A stretch of DNA of 36,312 nt from an uncultured Rhodospirillales bacterium (GTDB lineage: Bacteria; Pseudomonadota; Alphaproteobacteria; Acetobacterales; Acetobacteraceae): the NCBI GenBank assembly GCA_903845065.1, contig CAIMWH010000265.1, forward strand, positions 1 to 36,312, given 5' to 3'. The notes beneath the pieces are model-generated. The model had not been told where the DNA came from. It saw only the letters and a list, made by a program, of their open reading frames with translations, and ran no database searches. This document shows, in pieces, positions 1 to 8,614 of this stretch. The position numbers and the translations under genes are program-made. Position 1 is the stretch's first letter; every line of letters starts with the position of its first letter.

Positions 1-294
1 AAGAAGAACGAGGCCAAGAAGAAGCAAAAGGTCATCGAGATCAAAGAGATCAAGGTGCGCCCGAACATCGACGAGAACGACTACCAGGTGAAGCTGCGCG
101 CGATGAAAACCTTCATCGAGGAAGGCGACAAGGTGAAGGTCACCCTGCGCTTCCGTGGCCGCGAAATGGCCCATCAGGAACTCGGCGTGAAGGTGCTCGA
201 ACGTATCCGCGCGGATATGGATTTCGCCACCAAGGTCGAGCAGATGCCCCGGATGGAAAACCGCCAGATGGTGATGGTGCTCAGCCCGCGCTGA
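1..294 (+). CDS. infC: Translation initiation factor IF-3, C-terminal part (5' end outside window)
   Basis: The frame is open from base 1 and ends in TGA at 292-294, so only about the last 97 residues are present. They match the IF-3 C-terminal domain, which binds the 30S subunit and controls initiator tRNA and start-codon selection. Seen: the [21 protein letters not shown] linker/strand, then the family signatures [27 protein letters not shown] and the closing MVMVLSPR. An internal ATG at 55 lies within the domain and is not the real start. A strong hairpin follows 28 bases after the stop, so infC probably ends its transcription unit here. Confidence 0.95.
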   Translation, partial: KKNEAKKKQKVIEIKEIKVRPNIDENDYQVKLRAMKTFIEEGDKVKVTLRFRGREMAHQELGVKVLERIRADMDFATKVEQMPRMENRQMVMVLSPR

Positions 295-322
295 GCCCTT
301 CGCCGCCCGGTGATGGACGTGT

Positions 323-357
323 CATGCGCCCCGATGCCCCTGGTATCGGGGCGCATG
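323..357 (+). terminator. Hairpin terminator downstream of infC
   Basis: Perfect 13-bp inverted repeat (323-335 and 345-357, arms CATGCGCCCCGAT / ATCGGGGCGCATG) around a 9-base loop, followed by the weakly T-rich TCATTTC. It lies 28 bases after the infC stop and upstream of the DoxX gene. Stem length and position fit a factor-independent terminator, though the U-tract is poor. Confidence 0.75.
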
Positions 358-460
358 TCATTTCACCGATCTGCCATGAGGCGGGGGAATAATCCGCGCT
401 GCCGGCGCGTCTTCTCTCGTCTATGCACTTACATTCCGCAAAACACGGGGACGATTTGAT

Positions 461-844
461 ATGAACGATACGACACTGGCCGCCTGGACGCCGCGCCTCC
501 TCAGCGTGCTGCGCATTATCACCGCGCTGTTGTTCCTGCAGCATGGGCTGGTGAAGCTGCTCGGCTGGCCCATGCCGGGCCCGGCCCACCTGCCCCCGCT
601 GATGATGGCTGCCGCGGTGATCGAAGTGGCCGGCAGCGTGCTGGTCGGTCTCGGCCTGTTCACCCGTCTCGCCGCGTTCATCATGTCGGGCGAAATGGCG
701 GTGGCCTATTTCATGGGCCACGCGCCGTCGAGCTTCTTCCCCATCGCGAACCGTGGCGAAGGCGCCATCCTGTTCTGCTTCATCTTCCTCTACGTCGCCG
801 CCGCCGGCGCCGGCCCGTGGAGTGTGGACGCGGCGCGCAAGTAG
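461..844 (+). CDS. DoxX family integral membrane protein
   Basis: A 127-residue protein with about four hydrophobic segments. The N-terminal part (LRIITALLFLQHGLVKLLGWP, about residues 18-38) followed by a Gly-rich second helix (VIEVAGSVLVGLGLFTRLAA) is typical of the DoxX/DoxD-like family. These are small inner-membrane proteins, some linked to thiosulfate or quinone redox, but most have no proven function. The ATG at 461 is preceded by GGGGA at suitable spacing. It appears monocistronic: a terminator lies upstream, and the next gene is convergent. The family call is firm; the function is not known. Confidence 0.85.
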   Translation: MNDTTLAAWTPRLLSVLRIITALLFLQHGLVKLLGWPMPGPAHLPPLMMAAAVIEVAGSVLVGLGLFTRLAAFIMSGEMAVAYFMGHAPSSFFPIANRGEGAILFCFIFLYVAAAGAGPWSVDAARK

Positions 845-858
845 CGCCGCAACCGTCC

Positions 859-887
859 CGTCGCGTGGCGCCTCAGCCCACGCGACG
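859..887. terminator. Putative bidirectional hairpin between the DoxX and PEP-CTERM genes
   Basis: Perfect 10-bp inverted repeat (859-868 CGTCGCGTGG, 878-887 CCACGCGACG) with a 9-base loop. It sits between the convergent stop codons and overlaps the last codons of the minus-strand gene. The position suits a shared terminator, but neither side has a T-tract. Part of the symmetry comes from Arg codons in the C-terminal RRRR stretch. Confidence 0.4.
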
Positions 888-1364
888 ACGGCGGGCGACC
901 AGCCCGAGCAGGCCCGCTCCGAACACCGCGATCGTGGCCGGCTCCGGAATTTCCGCAGCCCCGCTCTCGCCGGTGATGGTGATAGGCCCGTCCACGCCAA
1001 CGTAGGTCTCCGACGAGGCGACGATGGCCTCGATATTGGTTGACCCGTCGAGCCCCGGCGCCGCGAATGTGAACGACAGCGTGTCACCGAGGCCATCAAA
1101 CACCGTGAGCGCGGTCAGCGAGGTGAAGCTCACCCCGGCACCCGGCAGCGCCGAATTGTATTCCACGTTGGACGCGCCGGTCTCGGTGATGTCGAAGGCG
1201 TTCACGTAGTTGTAGACGTCGGTGAAAAACACCCCGGTCACCGTCGCCGGCCCGATGGTGACGCCGGTGAGTGCCCACTGGTTGGCGTCCGCGCGGGCCT
1301 GCCCGCCGAACACGAGGGGCGCCATGATCGCGGCGATCGCGAGGCGGGTGGCAAATCTGGTCAT
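873..1364 (-). CDS. PEP-CTERM sorting domain-containing secreted protein
   Basis: A 163-residue protein with an N-terminal Sec signal peptide (Arg-containing start, hydrophobic core, cleavage probably after GGQARA near residue 26). The middle is low-complexity, rich in Thr, Gly, Ala and Val, with no recognised domain. The C-terminus (140-163) is a textbook PEP-CTERM signal: PEPAT, a hydrophobic helix, then an RRRR cluster. In known systems this tripartite tail is cut by an exosortase, and the proteins are linked to extracellular polysaccharide. No exosortase gene is visible here, so the processing enzyme must be elsewhere. GGGAG precedes the ATG by 6 bases. The specific function is unknown. 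Confidence 0.85.
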   Translation of the reverse strand: MTRFATRLAIAAIMAPLVFGGQARADANQWALTGVTIGPATVTGVFFTDVYNYVNAFDITETGASNVEYNSALPGAGVSFTSLTALTVFDGLGDTLSFTFAAPGLDGSTNIEAIVASSETYVGVDGPITITGESGAAEIPEPATIAVFGAGLLGLVARRRRVG

Positions 1365-1617
1365 GGCAAACTCCCGGGTGGTCCAGCCGAAACGTCGCGC
1401 GAACCATCGGCCGATCAGGTTCGCATCGTGACGGTGGGTATATCATACGATCGCCGGCAGGGACACCGCTGACGAAATCGTGCGCCGCCTGGCGCGCGGC
1501 GCCAACATTGTCATCCCCCAACACTGTCATCCCATTGCAGCAAATCCGTCATCGAGCCTTCGCGGCCGCATGTTAGCTCCGCCGCGAATGCTTCAGCCCC
1601 GATGACGGAGCCCACCG
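1365..1617. other. Divergent intergenic region between the PEP-CTERM gene and the transporter operon
   Basis: 253 bases without a credible gene. The minus strand has a TATGAT -10-like hexamer (plus 1442-1447) that could serve the PEP-CTERM gene, but no good -35 at 17 bases. Nearer the transporter operon lies a tandem 16-bp direct repeat (1502-1533). GGAG 8 bases before ATG 1618 is the probable ribosome binding site of the first binding-protein gene. Confidence 0.5.
1502..1533. repeat. Tandem 16-bp direct repeat upstream of the transporter operon
   Basis: Two abutting copies of CCAACAYTGTCATCCC (1502-1517 and 1518-1533) differ at one base (T versus C). A weaker third echo (AAATCCGTCATCGAG) follows. 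It lies 85-116 bases before the first gene of the peptide-transport operon, in the right place for a direct-repeat operator, but no regulator is identifiable. Confidence 0.6.
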
Positions 1618-3247
1618 ATGACCCGACTGACCCGCCGCGCCGCCCTTGCCAGCGCGGCCGCCTCCACCGCCCTGCCGCGCTTCGCCATCGCCCAGAGCGA
1701 CACCCGCCCCACCGTGACCGTGGCGGTCCAGAAGATCGCCAACTCCAACACGCTGGACGCCCTGCGCGAACAATCCAACGTCGGTACTCGCATGATGACT
1801 TTGTTCGTCGAGCGCCTGATCGATCTCGACTACCAGGGCCAGCTCGAACTTAAGCCCGGCCTCGCCACCGCCTGGCGCCGCATCGATGACCGCACGGTGG
1901 AATTCGCCCTGCGCAAGGGCGTCCGCCAGCACAATGGCGACGAATTCACCGCCGAGGATGTCGCGGCCTCTTTCTCGCCCCAGCGCATGTTCGGCGAAAC
2001 CCGCCCCACCGTGCAGGGCAAGACCCTGCCGCTGTCGGGCCAGATCATTACCTCCGCCGCCGGGCGCGATCTGCCGCGCGAAATTCCCCCCGTCGCCCGC
2101 CGCCTGTTCCCCGCCTTTGACCGGGTGGAGATCATCGACCGCCACACCGTGCGCATGATCAACGCGACGCCCGACGTCACGCTGGAGGGCCGCCTGTCCG
2201 CCCTCGGCGCCGGCATCGTCAGCGCGCGTGCCTTCAACGAGGCGGCCAACTGGCTCGAATACGCCCGCAAGCCGGTCGGCACCGGCCCCTACCGCATTAC
2301 CGAATACAAGCCGGACCAGTCGCTCACCATGGTGGCGCATGACGAGTACTGGGGCGGCCGCCCGCCCATCAAGACCCTGCGCCTCGTCGAAGTCCCCGAG
2401 GTGTCCTCCCGCGTCAACGGCCTGCTCGCTGGCGAGTTCCAGTTCGCCTGCGATATCCCCCCCCGATCAGATCCGCGATATCGAGCGCAACGCGGCCTTC
2501 GAGGTGCAGGGCGGCACTATCCCCAACCACCGCATCACCGCCTTCGACAAGAACCACGCCCCCTTGCGGGACCCCCGCGTGCGCCAGGCTATGACCCACG
2601 CCATCGACCGCAAGATGATCGTCGATACCCTGTGGGAAGGCCGCACCCGCGTCCCCGCCGGGCTGCAATGGGAATTCTACGGCGACATGTTCATCCCCGG
2701 CTGGACCGTCCCGGAGTTCGACCTCGCCCGTGCCCGCGAACTGGTGAAGGCCTCCGGCTACAAGGGCGATCCCATCACCTACCGCCTGCTCAACAACTAC
2801 TACACCAACCAGACCTTCACCGCGCAGGCGCTGGTGGAGATGTGGCGCCAGGCCGGCCTCAACGTGCAGATCGCGATGAAGGAAAACTGGACCCAGATAT
2901 TCGAGCGCACGCCGGAGCGTGGCATCCGCGACTGGTCGAACTCCGCGGTGTTCAATGATCCGGTGTCCTCCATCGTCAGCCAGCACGGCCCCAACGGCGA
3001 GCAGCAGCAATACGGCGAATGGACCAACGAGGAGATGAACCGCCTGTCGCTGGAACTCGAAACCAGCACCGACCGCCCGCGCCGCCAGCAGGTCTTCGCC
3101 CGCCTGCTGCAAATCGCTGAGCGGGAGGACCCCGCCTACACCGTGCTGCACCAGAACGCGACCTTCACCGCCAAGCGCAAGGATATCCGCTGGAAGGCGG
3201 CGCCCAGCTTCGCGATGGATTTCCGCGCCGCCAACTGGGGCGCCTGA
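1618..3247 (+). pseudogene. ABC transporter substrate-binding protein (peptide/nickel family 5), frameshifted in a poly-C run
   Basis: Without the frameshift this would be a 542-residue periplasmic binding protein of SBP family 5 (DppA/OppA type). It begins with a twin-arginine-like signal (MTRLTRRAALASAAA... ending near AIA-Q). Typical blocks are TRPTVQGKTLPLSG, GTGPYRITEY and RDPRVRQAMTHAIDRK. The frame from 1618 matches the downstream paralogue up to ACDIPP, then shifts. The C8 run at 2457-2464 should have seven C, as shown by the paralogue's ACDIPPDQI. Beyond it the correct protein continues in the next frame without further damage to TGA 3245-3247. The frameshift may be a recent mutation, a phase-variable tract or a sequencing/assembly error. 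The otherwise intact reading frame argues against old decay. Confidence 0.9.
2457..2464 (+). repeat. C8 homopolymer at the frameshift of the first binding-protein gene
   Basis: Eight consecutive C. Seven would keep ATC CCC CCC GAT in frame with the tandem paralogue, whose equivalent is ATCCCGCCCGAC. The extra C alone explains the break. Confidence 0.9.
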
Positions 3248-3248
3248 G

Positions 3249-4868
3249 ATGCTGCTGCCGCGTCGCGCCGCCATCGCCGGTTCCGCCCTCGCCCTGCCGC
3301 GCATCGCGGTGGCGCAGGCGGACCAGCGCCCGTCCATCACCATCGCCGTCCAGCGCATCGCCAACACCAACACGCTGGACAATCTGCGCGAGCAGTCCAA
3401 CGTTGGCGAGCGCACGCTGCTGATGTTCAACGAGCGCCTCATCGACATGGATTGGCGCGGCAACCTGGCGCAGAAGCCCGGCCTGGCGGAATCCTGGCGC
3501 CGCGTCGATGACGCCACGCTGGAACTCACGCTGCGCGACAACGTCCGCTTCCACAACGGCGATGTGCTCACCGCCGAGGACGTCGCCTACCGCTTCAGCC
3601 CGGCGCTGGCCTTCGGCGACACCCGCCCGGTGGTGGACGGCAAGACCCTGCCGCACGCTTTCTCCGCCATCGTCGGCCAGGGTTCGAAGAAACTGCCCGA
3701 CGAAATCCCCCCCGTCGCCCGCCGTCTGTTCCCCGGGCTCGATCGGGTGGAGGTGATCGATCGCCGCACCGTCCGCTTCGTCAACGCCACGCCGGACGTG
3801 ACCCTGGAGGGACGGCTGACCGCGGCGGGCGCCGAGATCGTCTCCCGCCGCGCCGTGGAGGAGGCCGAGTCCTGGCTCGCCTATGCCCGCAAGCCCACCG
3901 GCACCGGCCCCTACAAGATACGCGAATTCCGCCCCGACGTGTCCCTCACGCTCGAGTCCCACGATGACTACTGGGGCGGCCGCCCGCCGCTGAAATCCAT
4001 CCGCATCGTCGAGGTGCCGGAGGTCTCGGCCCGCATCAACGGCCTGCTCGCCGGCGAATACCACTTCGCCTGCGATATCCCGCCCGACCAGATCGCCGTC
4101 GTCGAGGCCAATCCGGCCTTCGAGGTGGTGGGCGGCACCATCCTCAACCACCGCATCACCACCTACGACAATTCCAACCCGGTCCTGCGGGACCCCCGGG
4201 TGCGCCTCGGCCTCGCCCACGCCATTGACCGCCAGGCGATCATCGACGGGCTATGGGCCGGCCGCACCAAGGTGCCGCCCGGCATGCAGTGGGAATTCTA
4301 CGACGACATGTTCGTGGCCGACTGGCGCATCCCCGAATACGACCCCGCCAAGGCCCGCCAGCTCCTCAGGGATGGCGGCTACAAGGGCGAGCCGATCCCC
4401 TATCGCCTGCTCAACAACTACTACACCAATCAGGTCGCCACCTCGCAGGTGCTGGTGGAGATGTGGCGCCAGGTGGGCGCCGATGTGCAGATCAGCATGA
4501 AGGAGAACTGGGTGCAGATCCGTGACCGCAACACCGTGCGCGGCGTGCGGGACTGGTCGGCCGGCGCGCCGTTCAATGATCCGGTCGGCGCCATCGTCTC
4601 CAATTTCGGCCCCAACGGCGCCGCCCAGCAGGCCGGCGAATACCGCAACGCCGAATTCAGCCAGATGTGCGTGCTGCTCGAAACCAGCGCCGACCGGCCG
4701 CTCCGCCGCAAGGCCTTCCGCCGCATGCTCGAAATCGCCGAACGCGAGGACCCCGCCTATACCATCCTGCACCAGAACGCGACGTTCACCGCCAAGCGCC
4801 GCGAGATCAAGTGGACGGCCGCGCCAAGTTTCGCGATGGACTTCCGCCCCGGAAACTTCGCACTCTGA
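3249..4868 (+). CDS. ABC transporter substrate-binding protein (SBP family 5), intact tandem paralogue
   Basis: A 539-residue periplasmic solute-binding protein of the dipeptide/oligopeptide/nickel class. It would capture ligand in the periplasm for the permease and ATPase encoded just downstream. An RR-containing signal (MLLPRRAAIAGSALALPRIAVAQA) is cut probably after AQA near residue 24. The two family-5 lobes follow, with GTGPYKIREF, EYHFACDIPPDQI and NHRITTYDNSNPVLRDPRVR. It starts one base after the stop of the preceding paralogue, to which it is roughly 60-65% identical by eye over the whole length, so the pair arose by tandem duplication. If the first copy is dead, this one supplies the transporter. 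Confidence 0.93.
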   Translation: MLLPRRAAIAGSALALPRIAVAQADQRPSITIAVQRIANTNTLDNLREQSNVGERTLLMFNERLIDMDWRGNLAQKPGLAESWRRVDDATLELTLRDNVRFHNGDVLTAEDVAYRFSPALAFGDTRPVVDGKTLPHAFSAIVGQGSKKLPDEIPPVARRLFPGLDRVEVIDRRTVRFVNATPDVTLEGRLTAAGAEIVSRRAVEEAESWLAYARKPTGTGPYKIREFRPDVSLTLESHDDYWGGRPPLKSIRIVEVPEVSARINGLLAGEYHFACDIPPDQIAVVEANPAFEVVGGTILNHRITTYDNSNPVLRDPRVRLGLAHAIDRQAIIDGLWAGRTKVPPGMQWEFYDDMFVADWRIPEYDPAKARQLLRDGGYKGEPIPYRLLNNYYTNQVATSQVLVEMWRQVGADVQISMKENWVQIRDRNTVRGVRDWSAGAPFNDPVGAIVSNFGPNGAAQQAGEYRNAEFSQMCVLLETSADRPLRRKAFRRMLEIAEREDPAYTILHQNATFTAKRREIKWTAAPSFAMDFRPGNFAL

Positions 4869-4873
4869 CCGGC

Positions 4874-5857
4874 ATGAATGAACCCCTGGTTGCCATCCGC
4901 GGCCTCACGGTCGCGTTCAACGGCGTGCCCGCCTTGCGCGGCATCGATGTGGATGTGGGCAAGGGCGAGGCGGTGGGTCTGGTCGGCGAATCGGGGTCGG
5001 GCAAATCCGTTACCTGGCTCGCCGCCCTCGGCCTGCTGCCCGCCACCGCCCGCGTCGCTGGCAGCGTGACGCTGGGTGGCGAGGAACTCCTCGGCGCCGC
5101 TCCCGCACGCCTTGATGACGTGCGCGGCGGGCGCATCGCGATGATATTCCAGGACCCCGCCAGCGCGCTCAATCCGGTCCATCGCATCGGCAAGCAGATC
5201 ACCGAGGCGCTGCGCCTGCATCGCGGCCTTACCGGCGCCGCCGCCCGCGCCGAGGCCATCCGCCTGCTCGAGCAGGTCGGCATCCCCGACCCCAGGCGCC
5301 GCATCGATATCTACCCGCACGAAATGTCGGGCGGCCAGAACCAGCGCCTGATGATCGCCATGGCGCTCGCCGGCCAACCCGAACTCCTCATCGCCGACGA
5401 ACCCACCACCGCGCTCGATGCCACCATCCAGGCGCAGATCCTCGATCTGCTGCGCCGCCTGCGCGCCGAAACCGGCATGGCCCTGGTGCTGATCAGCCAC
5501 GACCTCGGGGTGGTCGCCGACATGTGTGACCGGGTGGGCGTGATGTACGCCGGCCGCATCGTCGAGGAAGCCGCGGCCGACGATATCTTCGCCCACCCCG
5601 CGCACCCCTACACCGCCGGCCTGCTCGCCGCTTTGCCGGACATGGACGGCCCACGCCGCCGCCTCGAAGCCATCCCCGGCTTTGTGCCCGAGCCCTGGGC
5701 GATGCCGCCCGGCTGCGCCTTCGCTCCCCGCTGCGACCGCGCCACGGACGCCTGCGCCGCCGCCATGCCCGCCGCGCGCGACGTCACCGCCCGCCATACC
5801 GCCACCCGCCACACCGCCGCCTGCCTGCACCCGCGGGTGCGGGAATTCGCGCTATGA
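4874..5857 (+). CDS. Peptide ABC transporter ATP-binding protein (DppD/OppD type)
   Basis: A 327-residue ATPase of the oligopeptide/dipeptide importer class. Seen: Walker A GESGSGKS, signature motif MSGGQNQR (Leu of LSGGQ replaced by Met), Walker [14 protein letters not shown]-loop LISHDLGVV, and the C-terminal extension with the Cys pair GCAFAPRC that marks DppD/DppF-type proteins. The frame is open further upstream, but ATG 4874 begins the conserved region ([15 protein letters not shown]) and lies 5 bases after the stop of the binding protein. The stop overlaps the next ATG (ATGA). It probably forms a heterodimer with the following ATPase. Confidence 0.95.
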   Translation: MNEPLVAIRGLTVAFNGVPALRGIDVDVGKGEAVGLVGESGSGKSVTWLAALGLLPATARVAGSVTLGGEELLGAAPARLDDVRGGRIAMIFQDPASALNPVHRIGKQITEALRLHRGLTGAAARAEAIRLLEQVGIPDPRRRIDIYPHEMSGGQNQRLMIAMALAGQPELLIADEPTTALDATIQAQILDLLRRLRAETGMALVLISHDLGVVADMCDRVGVMYAGRIVEEAAADDIFAHPAHPYTAGLLAALPDMDGPRRRLEAIPGFVPEPWAMPPGCAFAPRCDRATDACAAAMPAARDVTARHTATRHTAACLHPRVREFAL

Positions 5858-6834
5858 TGCCGTTGCTTACGCTGGATGAAGCCAGCCGCGTCTACCGTAC
5901 CCGCCACGGCCTGTTCGCCCGCCCCAGCGAGGTTCGCGCGGTGGACCGTGTCAGCCTCGAAATCGCCCCCGGCCGTACGCTCGGCATCGTCGGCGAAAGC
6001 GGCTGCGGCAAATCCACCACCGGCCGCCTCGCCCTCGGCCTCGAAGTGCCGGACGCCGGCATCGTCCGCTTCCGCAACACCGCCATGCCGCTCCCCGGCA
6101 CCCCCGCCTGGCGCGCCCTGCGGCGAGACATGCAACTGGTCTTCCAGGACCCCCTCGGCGCCATGGACCGCCGCCTCACCATCGCCGCCCAAATCGCCGA
6201 ACCGCTCGAAATCCACAGCGTCGGCGACAAGACTGAACGGGCCGACCGCGTCGCCCAACTCCTGCGCGACGTCGGCCTGCGCCCCGACCAGGCCGTCCGC
6301 CACCCGCACGAACTCTCCGGCGGCCAGCGCCAGCGCGCCGTGCTGGCCCGGGCGCTTGCCACCAAACCCGCCCTCCTGGTCTGCGATGAACCGATTTCGG
6401 CGCTTGACGTGTCCATCCAGGCGCAGATCGTCAACATGCTGGCCGATATCCAGGCGGCCTCCGGCGTGGCGATGCTGTTCATCAGCCATGACCTCAAGGT
6501 GATCCGCCAGATCAGCCACCAGATCGCGGTGATGTATCTCGGCCGCGTGGTGGAGCGCGGCGACCCGGACACGATTTTCGCCGCCCCCATCCACCCCTAC
6601 ACCCGCGCCCTCGTCTCCGCCGTGCCCACCCCCGGCCCGCGCCGGCGTGACCGCATCGTGCTGGCTGGCGAACCGCCCAACCCGGCCCAGCGCCCCTCCG
6701 GCTGCGCCTTCCATCCGCGCTGCCCGGTCGCCGTCGCCGGCTGCCGCCATGAGGACCCGCCGGCCCGCATCCTGCCCGATGGGCGCGAGGTTGCCTGCCA
6801 TCTTGCCGAAACCCCGTCCTGGATTGCCGCCTGA
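5854..6834 (+). CDS. Peptide ABC transporter ATP-binding protein (DppF/OppF type)
   Basis: A 326-residue second ATPase of the importer. Walker A GESGCGKST, signature LSGGQRQR, Walker B LLVCDEPISALD, H-loop FISHDLKVI, and the C-terminal GCAFHPRC block of the oligopeptide-transporter extension. It starts with an ATGA overlap on the preceding ATPase and its TGA shares one base with the permease ATG at 6834, indicating translational coupling through the operon. A second ATG lies at 5857, one codon in. Confidence 0.95.
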   Translation: MMPLLTLDEASRVYRTRHGLFARPSEVRAVDRVSLEIAPGRTLGIVGESGCGKSTTGRLALGLEVPDAGIVRFRNTAMPLPGTPAWRALRRDMQLVFQDPLGAMDRRLTIAAQIAEPLEIHSVGDKTERADRVAQLLRDVGLRPDQAVRHPHELSGGQRQRAVLARALATKPALLVCDEPISALDVSIQAQIVNMLADIQAASGVAMLFISHDLKVIRQISHQIAVMYLGRVVERGDPDTIFAAPIHPYTRALVSAVPTPGPRRRDRIVLAGEPPNPAQRPSGCAFHPRCPVAVAGCRHEDPPARILPDGREVACHLAETPSWIAA

Positions 6835-7757
6835 TGCTGCGTTTTCTCGCCATCCGCTTCGGCCGCGCGGCGCTCACCATCGTGCTGGTGGTCACCTTCG
6901 CTTTCGTCGTGCTGCGCCTGTCCGGAGACCCCGCGATCACCATCATGTCGCCCGAAGCCCCGCCCGAGGCGCTCGCCGCCTTCCGCACCGCCTGGGGGCT
7001 CGATCAGCCGATCTGGGTGCAGTACCTGCGCTACTTCGGCGCCATCTTCCAGGGCGAACTCGGCCAATCCATGCGGGATGGCCGCCCCGCCCTCACGTTG
7101 GTGATCGAGCGCATCCCGGCCACCCTGGCTCTCACTCTGCCGGCCTTCGCGATGAAGATCGCGCTGGGCATCCCCGCCGGAGTCTACGCCGCACTCCACC
7201 GCAATTCCCTCACCGACCGCCTGGTGATGGCCGGCGCGGTGGCGGGGTTCACGGTGCCGAGCTTCGTGCTCGGGCTGATCCTGGTGCTGGTATTCGCGGT
7301 CAAGCTGGGCTGGCTGCCCTCGGGTGGGCAGGAAAGCTGGCGCAGCGCCATCCTGCCGGTGATCACCATGGGCCTCGGCGGCGCCGGCGTGCTGGCCCGC
7401 TTCACCCGCTCCGCCATGCTCGAAGTGCTTGGCCAGCCCTTCATCCGCACCGCCTCGGCCAAGGGTGTGCCGTGGGGGCAGGTGGTGCGCGGCCACGCGC
7501 TGCCCAACGCGGCCATCCCCACCATTACCATCGTCGGCTTCATGGTGGGTTCGCTGATCGCCGGCGCCGTGGTGGTGGAGAGCGTATTCTCCTGGCCCGG
7601 CGTTGGCCGCCTGCTGGTGGTGGCGGTGGCGAACCGGGACCTCGCGGTGGTGCAATGCATCCTGCTGCTGGTCGCCAGCACCATGGTGGTCTCCAACCTC
7701 ACGGTGGACCTGCTCTACGGCGTGCTGGACCCGCGGCTGCGCGGCAGGACATCCTGA
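6834..7757 (+). CDS. Peptide ABC transporter permease (DppB/OppB type)
   Basis: A 307-residue inner-membrane permease with about six transmembrane helices. It has the DppB-type N-terminus (MLRFLAIRFGRAALTIVLVV, GDPA, then LGLDQP-like GLDQPIWVQYLRYF) and the cytoplasmic EAA loop region (TASAKGVPWGQVVRGHALPNA) that contacts the ATPase. SVFSWPGVGRLLV near the C-terminus is a family hallmark. It is coupled at both ends by one-base overlaps. Confidence 0.95.
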   Translation: MLRFLAIRFGRAALTIVLVVTFAFVVLRLSGDPAITIMSPEAPPEALAAFRTAWGLDQPIWVQYLRYFGAIFQGELGQSMRDGRPALTLVIERIPATLALTLPAFAMKIALGIPAGVYAALHRNSLTDRLVMAGAVAGFTVPSFVLGLILVLVFAVKLGWLPSGGQESWRSAILPVITMGLGGAGVLARFTRSAMLEVLGQPFIRTASAKGVPWGQVVRGHALPNAAIPTITIVGFMVGSLIAGAVVVESVFSWPGVGRLLVVAVANRDLAVVQCILLLVASTMVVSNLTVDLLYGVLDPRLRGRTS

Positions 7758-8614
7758 TGTCAGCCACCACAGCGGCTCCCCCGCGCACCCGCCCGAGCAT
7801 CCCCCCCGCCGTCCTGGCCGCCTTCGGCTGGATCGCCGCCATTCTCGCCGTGGCGGTGTTCGCCGAACTCATCCGCCCCTACGGCATCACCCAGATGGAC
7901 CTGCGCGCCCGCCTCACGCCGCCCATCGGCTTCGGCGGCACCTGGGCCCACCCGCTCGGCTCCGACGAACTCGGGCGGGACGTGCTGAGTCGCCTCATCG
8001 TCTCCATCCGCATCTCCGTCACCATCGCCTTCGGCGCCACCACCATCGCGGCCGTGCTCGGCACCACGCTTGGCTTCCTTGCCGCCCATTTCCGTGGCTG
8101 GATCGAGCAGATCGTGCTGATGCTGATCGACTTCCAGGCCAGCATGCCGTTCCTCATCATCGCGCTGGCGGTGCTGGCTTTCTTCGGCAACTCGCTGCCG
8201 CTGTTCATCGGGCTGATGGGGTTCTACGGCTGGGAACGCCACGCCCGCATCGCCCGCGGCCTCGCCATCGCCGCCAACGCGCAGGGCTACGCCGCCGCCG
8301 TGCGCCAACTCGGCGCCAGGCCCCTGCGCATCTATTTCCGCCACGTCCTGCCCAACATCGCCGCCACCCTCATCGTGGCCGGCACCCTCTCCTTCCCCGA
8401 GGTGGTGCTGCTCGAATCCGGCCTCTCCTTCCTCGGCCTCGGCGTGCAGCCGCCGATGACATCGCTGGGCAACATGGTTGGTTACGGTCGCGAATACCTT
8501 ACCCGTGCCCCCTGGATATTACTTTCGCCCAGCATTACGATTGTGGTGACAACGATGAGCGTGAGCCTCGTCGGTGACTGGCTGCGTGACCGATTGGACC
8601 CGACATTACGATGA
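7757..8614 (+). CDS. Peptide ABC transporter permease (DppC/OppC type)
   Basis: A 285-residue second permease. Seen: a cytoplasmic N-terminus with a first helix near residues 17-40, HPLGSDELGRDVLSRLI (the DppC signature before helix 2), the EAA loop (QLGARPLRIYFRHVLPNIAA) and GLSFLGLGVQPPMTSLGNM near the C-terminus. The frame is open well upstream over the DppB gene, but ATG 7757 overlaps the DppB stop by one base and gives the expected length. The stop overlaps the GDPD start (ATGA). Confidence 0.95.
   Translation: MSATTAAPPRTRPSIPPAVLAAFGWIAAILAVAVFAELIRPYGITQMDLRARLTPPIGFGGTWAHPLGSDELGRDVLSRLIVSIRISVTIAFGATTIAAVLGTTLGFLAAHFRGWIEQIVLMLIDFQASMPFLIIALAVLAFFGNSLPLFIGLMGFYGWERHARIARGLAIAANAQGYAAAVRQLGARPLRIYFRHVLPNIAATLIVAGTLSFPEVVLLESGLSFLGLGVQPPMTSLGNMVGYGREYLTRAPWILLSPSITIVVTTMSVSLVGDWLRDRLDPTLR

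Noticed and set aside
2228..3247. An apparently separate gene starting at 2228
   Set aside because: Its first about 78 codons are an out-of-frame reading of the binding protein; only the part after about 2464 is real and belongs to the frameshifted gene.
4757..5830. Long minus-strand frames across the transporter ATPases (also 5608-6801 and 6597-7655)
   Set aside because: Antisense shadows with low-complexity translations, while the plus strand encodes complete ABC subunits.
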